Assembly (NCBI GenBank): GCA_947499885.1
Contig: CANMQB010000005.1
Coordinates: 1-32,994 of the forward strand
DNA length: 32,994 bases
DNA from: Spartobacteria bacterium
GTDB lineage: Bacteria > Verrucomicrobiota > Verrucomicrobiia > Chthoniobacterales > Terrimicrobiaceae
Direction: 5' to 3'
The translations under genes were made by a program, and so were the position numbers. Of the stretch, positions 28,797-32,994 are shown one piece after another. The notes under the pieces were generated by a model. It was given only the letters and a program-made list of their open reading frames with translations, was not told the origin of the DNA and ran no database searches. Position 1 is the stretch's first letter; each line of letters opens with the position of its first letter.

Positions 28797-29492
28797 TTAA
28801 GTTCCTTTTTTGTTTCCGAAGAGGCGAATGTGCAATCGGTCGCAGTAGCGGTTGCCCCGCTTGGTGCAGACTTGTACGAGTTCCATTTGCCGTTCGGCGA
28901 TGCGCACATCACTTGTTCCCTCGGGCATCAGAAGGATTTTTGAAGGGGGGATCGGGATGCCGATGGATGCGACGAGTGAATCGATTTCTTCGAGATCGGT
29001 GTGTGCCGTGTAAACGAATTTGAGTTGGTATCCCCCGTTTTCAATCCATTGCCGGAGGACTTCCGGTTGCAGTCGGGTGTGGTTGTGGCGCTCGATCCAG
29101 TTCGGCTCGATTTCTCCGGATTCTGGGGTGGAGTTCGACAGCTTTGGACTCAGTGAGGCGAGGTCGCAGGCGATGCCTGCGGGGGGGACCGTTCCGGCGG
29201 TTTCGATGGTGATATGGTGTCCCTCGGCTTTGAGCGCTGCGGCGAGGTCATGGATACCTCGAGCGATCATGGGTTCGCCGCCGGTGAGAACGCAATGTCG
29301 GGCGGGATATTTTGTGACTTCGTGGAGGATGTCCTCGATGCTCATCTCCTCGCCTTCGGGCTTCCACGATGCATACGGCGTGTCGCACCAACGGCAACGC
29401 AGATTGCAGCCCGAGGTGCGAATGAAAACCGTCGGCACGCCCGTGAGCTCTCCTTCGCCTTGGATGGAATAAAAAATCTCGGAGATCCGCAT
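28797..29492 (-). CDS. queE: 7-carboxy-7-deazaguanine synthase (radical SAM)
   Basis: EIFYSIQGEGELTGVPTVFIRTSGCNLRCRWCDTPYASW (CX3CX2C), VLTGGEPM. Confidence 0.95.
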   Translation of the reverse strand: MRISEIFYSIQGEGELTGVPTVFIRTSGCNLRCRWCDTPYASWKPEGEEMSIEDILHEVTKYPARHCVLTGGEPMIARGIHDLAAALKAEGHHITIETAGTVPPAGIACDLASLSPKLSNSTPESGEIEPNWIERHNHTRLQPEVLRQWIENGGYQLKFVYTAHTDLEEIDSLVASIGIPIPPSKILLMPEGTSDVRIAERQMELVQVCTKRGNRYCDRLHIRLFGNKKGT

Positions 29493-29496
29493 GGTG

Positions 29497-30198
29497 TCAG
29501 GCTGGTTTCAGCGGCAGCGGGGCATTGCTGAGGTAGAAGGTGGGGTCGTTCAGCCCTGCCAAGAGGAAGGCTTCGCGGCGCTCAACGCAGGTTCCGCATT
29601 CTCCACAATGAGCCTCTCCGCCGACATAGCAGGACCATGTATTGAAAAAATCCACCCCCAATCCATGGCCTCGACTGGCGATTTCGGATTTTGTCATCGA
29701 GATGAAAGGTCGTAGGAGGCTGACATCGGCATAGGTTCCCAGTCTCATCGCATCCCCCATGGCTTGCATGAATTCCTCTCGGCAGTCTGGGTAGATCGCA
29801 TGATCGCCCGAGTGGGCTGCAATCACGACTCCTGATGCGTGGCGGCTCTCGGCCAAGCCTGCTGCCACGGCAAGCATGATTCCATTGCGGAAAGGCACCA
29901 CGGTTTGCTTCATCGTTTCTTCTTCGTAGTGGCCTTTGGGAATGGCTGCTCCCGATTTGAGGAGATGAGATTCAAAAAGTTGGCCCATGAAATCTAGCGA
30001 TATGGTGATGTGTTCGGTTTTTAGTAGGTTCGCATGGTGGCTTGCGAAGGGAATTTCCCGATCGTTGTGTTTTGATCCGTAGTGGAAACTCAAGGCTGCG
30101 ACGACCTCGTGGTCTCGGGCGGCTTGATGCAATGCAACGACCGAGTCCATGCCTCCGCTGCAGAGGACGATAACGCGTCTTTTAAGTGTGGCTGGCAT
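29497..30198 (-). CDS. queC: 7-cyano-7-deazaguanine synthase
   Basis: VIVLCSGGMDSVVALHQA, PFRNGIMLAVAAGLAE, CYVGGEAHCGECGTCVERREAF. Confidence 0.95.
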   Translation of the reverse strand: MPATLKRRVIVLCSGGMDSVVALHQAARDHEVVAALSFHYGSKHNDREIPFASHHANLLKTEHITISLDFMGQLFESHLLKSGAAIPKGHYEEETMKQTVVPFRNGIMLAVAAGLAESRHASGVVIAAHSGDHAIYPDCREEFMQAMGDAMRLGTYADVSLLRPFISMTKSEIASRGHGLGVDFFNTWSCYVGGEAHCGECGTCVERREAFLLAGLNDPTFYLSNAPLPLKPA

Positions 30199-30340
30199 GG
30201 TGGGAAGTTTTAACCAAGGTGGCATTTCCCCGCGAGAATTGTTTGTTTGGGATCAGGTTGTTTGACAATACGGCGTTCACCGCATGGTTGATCGGTCTGT
30301 GAATCCTTGATTGCACCGCTCACGCTGGGAGATTCTTTCT

Positions 30341-31765
30341 ATGAATCTGGGTGTATGGGTAAGGCGAGCCGCTCCTTGGCTTGGCGCGGCATTTTTGGTG
30401 TTTGTCCTGATGGCGCCTGCTCCCGCTGGGCTCTCCCTTGCAGGCTGGCGCACCTTGGGGATCACGGCACTCATGGGCTTGCTTTGGGTTTCGGAATCAA
30501 TTCCCTTTGCCGCCACGGCCTTGTTGCCCTTGGTGTTTTTTCCGATGTTCGGTATTTGCGGGATCGCAAGTGCGGCCGCGCCTTTTGCGAATCCGGTTAT
30601 TTTTCTCTTTCTTGGTGGCATTCTCATCGCGCAAGGAATGGAGCGTTCCCACATCCACACGAGGCTGGCGCTCTGCATCCTGAGGCTCGCGGGAACACGC
30701 AAGTCTTCCATCGTTGCAGCCTTTCTTGTGGCCTCTGCGCTGCTTTCCATGTGGATCAACAATACGGCGGTCGCCCTCCTGATGCTGCCGATCGCCATTT
30801 CCGCAATCCGCCTATTTCGGTCCGGTAATGAACAAGGTTTTTGCGCCGCTCTGGTTCTCTCCGTTGCTTATGGAAGCAGCATTGGAGGCATGGCCACGCT
30901 TGTGGGTACCCCCTCAAACGCGATTTTAGCAGGCTTCCTGCAGGAATCTTACGGCATCATTGTGGGCTTCCCTCTCTGGATGGCATTGGCTTTGCCGGTT
31001 TCATTGATCCTCCTGATCTTGGCATGGACTGTCCTTACGCAGGTGGTTTTTCGAATCGATGGGCATGTTTCAACCGGTGGTGATTTTCTTACGGTCGAAG
31101 CGAAAAAACTTCCTCCGCTGGGTGTCGGAGGCATCGGAGTGTTGGTTGTCTTTTTTGTGTCGGTCGCGCTTTGGATTTTGCGGGGATTTTTCGATGCTCG
31201 CCTGCCGTGGCTTTCGGATGCGGGCATTGCCATCGTTGGTGGACTCGCGCTGTTTTTTCTGCCATCCGGGGATGCCCAAGGTGAAGCGCTTCTCAATGCA
31301 AAGACTCTAAAAAAAATCCCGCTTGATGTGCTTCTGCTGATCGGCGGTGGGCTGAGCCTCGCCGCTGCGATGCAGTCCAGCGGACTTGCTGCATGGATCG
31401 GGACATTTGCTGCATCGCTTAGTGATTTGCCACCGCTCTTGGTACTGGGTTCGGTTTTGTGTGCTGCCATTTGCTTGGCTGAACTGACGAGCAACACGGC
31501 GACAACGGCGGCGTTTCTTCCCGTTGTGGGGGCAGTGGCTGTGGGGCTCGGTCATTCTCCGATGTCACTCAGCATTGCTGTGACTCTAGCGAGCGGTTGT
31601 GGATTCATGCTGCCCGTCTCCACCCCGCCGAATGCCATCGTCTATGGGAGTGGCCACGTGACGTTGCCGCAAATGCTGCGTGCGGGTTTCTTGCTGAACT
31701 TGGGTGCTCTGCTCATCCTCACGCTGTGGCTTGGGTGGGTGGTGCCGAGGCTCTTTGATTTTTGA
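30341..31765 (+). CDS. DASS/SLC13 family anion (dicarboxylate/sulfate-type) transporter
   Basis: MWINNTAVALLMLPIA, YGSSIGGMATLVGTPSNAILAGF, ELTSNTATTAAFLPVVGAVAVGLG, MLPVSTPPNAIVYGSGHV. Confidence 0.92.
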   Translation: MNLGVWVRRAAPWLGAAFLVFVLMAPAPAGLSLAGWRTLGITALMGLLWVSESIPFAATALLPLVFFPMFGICGIASAAAPFANPVIFLFLGGILIAQGMERSHIHTRLALCILRLAGTRKSSIVAAFLVASALLSMWINNTAVALLMLPIAISAIRLFRSGNEQGFCAALVLSVAYGSSIGGMATLVGTPSNAILAGFLQESYGIIVGFPLWMALALPVSLILLILAWTVLTQVVFRIDGHVSTGGDFLTVEAKKLPPLGVGGIGVLVVFFVSVALWILRGFFDARLPWLSDAGIAIVGGLALFFLPSGDAQGEALLNAKTLKKIPLDVLLLIGGGLSLAAAMQSSGLAAWIGTFAASLSDLPPLLVLGSVLCAAICLAELTSNTATTAAFLPVVGAVAVGLGHSPMSLSIAVTLASGCGFMLPVSTPPNAIVYGSGHVTLPQMLRAGFLLNLGALLILTLWLGWVVPRLFDF

Positions 31766-32560
31766 GCCCAAAATTTCTTTTGGTGCGTATTCACTCACGG
31801 CAAGAGGGGTGTCGTATCCTTTAGCGGCATACATGGCTTGGTCCGCAGTACGGAGCAGCGCAGCGAGGCTGGGGGCAGGTTGGGGATAAATGCTGATTCC
31901 GACAGCCGCTGTGACTTTGATATTTTTGGCGTCTCTAGCCAGTTGTTTGAAAGATGAGCGAAGGGCTTTTTTCAGGCGTGCCAGAGTTTGATCGCGGTGC
32001 GCCGCTGGGGCCACGAAGACCACCACAAACTCGTCCCCCCCATAGCGGGCGACCAAATCCTTTTCACGAACGTAGGCGAGCAGGCATTTTGCCACGTTTT
32101 TCAGTACGGTATCGCCTCGAGCGTGTCCAAAAATGTCATTGATGGCTTTAAATCCATTCAGGTCCAAAAATGCGAGAACTACGATTTCCTCTTGGGCCCT
32201 GGCTTTGTTGGTGACCTGCTTTAAATAGGAATCCAAGTAAGCTCGGTTCGCCAATTTTGTTAAGGGATCATGATAGAAACCTTTTTCTAGATCTGAGGAA
32301 CGACGTCTCTCCAACCAAAAGATTGCGGTGCTGCTCGCGGCAAATGTGGCGATGGCAAAGAGCAGTAAAAAAATCAGCCCCTCTGTCTGTTTCAGCGACT
32401 TTTCCTCAGCCAATCGGGTCCGCTTACTCATCATGAGCTGTGTCTCGTTGATCAGGTTGAGGATTTGGGCCTTGGTCGCGAGGTAGGACTCATCGGTGAG
32501 CATGGAGAGGGCTTTCAAAGAGGTCTCCCAGAGGCTGCTGCCTTGTCCCACATTCTCCAT
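31586..32560 (-). CDS. GGDEF-domain diguanylate cyclase, apparently lacking its N-terminus
   Basis: TM segment GLIFLLLFAIATFAASSTAIFWL, FYHDPLTKLANRAYLD, ARYGGDEFVVVF; I-site REKD five residues before GGDEF. The frame continues 5' as GFSPEESAKLELVQNLIRETIPIELAA up to a TAA at 32642-32644. Confidence 0.85.
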   Translation of the reverse strand: MENVGQGSSLWETSLKALSMLTDESYLATKAQILNLINETQLMMSKRTRLAEEKSLKQTEGLIFLLLFAIATFAASSTAIFWLERRRSSDLEKGFYHDPLTKLANRAYLDSYLKQVTNKARAQEEIVVLAFLDLNGFKAINDIFGHARGDTVLKNVAKCLLAYVREKDLVARYGGDEFVVVFVAPAAHRDQTLARLKKALRSSFKQLARDAKNIKVTAAVGISIYPQPAPSLAALLRTADQAMYAAKGYDTPLAVSEYAPKEILGSKIKEPRHHPPKPQREDEQSTQVQQETRTQHLRQRHVATPIDDGIRRGGDGQHESTTAR

Positions 32561-32965
32561 GGCGGCGAGTTCGATGGGAATCGTTTCGCGTATCAGGTTC
32601 TGGACGAGTTCCAGTTTGGCGGATTCTTCTGGGCTAAATCCTTAGTCATGAAAATGTTTAGGCTATTATTTTTTAATGACCCGTTCTGCTCGCTGGTGAA
32701 GCCTTGGGAGCTAGAGTTCCGAGGCGTGATGAATTTATCATTTATGTTGAGAATGTTATTATGGGCACTTTGAAAAATTTTGAATTCTAAATTTCGGCAT
32801 CAGCAAAAATCTTCATTTTAAAAAATCGGCAATTCTATTGTGGCGGAGACATAGGATTGACTGCTTGGAAAGATAAAAATCATGGGTCGGAAGTATTTTT
32901 TCTTCTTGTTTATGCAGGTTGAACTCGATTCAAACGAATCAGTTGGGCATAGCGGCAAATATTAT

Positions 32966-32994
32966 ATGTCAGGTTGGCCAATCCGATCTGACAT
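32966..32994. repeat. Imperfect 12-bp inverted repeat with 5-nt spacer at window end
   Basis: ATGTCAGGTTGG-CCAAT-CCGATCTGACAT; outer 7 bp (ATGTCAG/CTGACAT) perfect. Confidence 0.5.

Noticed and set aside
30199-30340. Possible preQ1 riboswitch upstream of queC
   Set aside because: No preQ1-I-like hairpin plus A-rich tail pattern could be recognised by eye; needs an Infernal scan.

Overview
A gene-dense bacterial chromosomal window from a probable Gram-negative; Verrucomicrobiota-like gene content is an inference and I ran no searches. Most genes are housekeeping: rnhA (partial), an SPFH/prohibitin protein, a 3-methyladenine glycosylase, yqeY, frr, pyrH, fmt, eno, a Bcp/PrxQ peroxiredoxin, tRNA-Gln(UUG), glnB, uppP, glgE, gmhA, murA, prmC, lpxD, skp, bamA, queE, queC, a DASS/SLC13 transporter and a GGDEF protein. 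No rRNA, CRISPR array, complete mobile element or recognisable defence system was seen. The strongest second-look items are: (1) a full-length alkaline-phosphatase-fold protein that appears to have lost its nucleophile and most metal ligands, so a likely pseudoenzyme; (2) two tandem 563-aa GspE/PilB ATPases, the first with a changed RQDPD motif (RQAPN) and no other pilus/T2SS genes nearby; (3) an AmgK/COG3178-like anomeric sugar kinase overlapping glgE by 4 nt, next to a GOLPH3/GPP34-family gene and gmhA; (4) a translationally coupled, degenerate sigma-like/anti-sigma-like pair; (5) a GGDEF gene cut off at its 5' end where the sequence turns AT-rich, followed by an imperfect palindrome at the window end.
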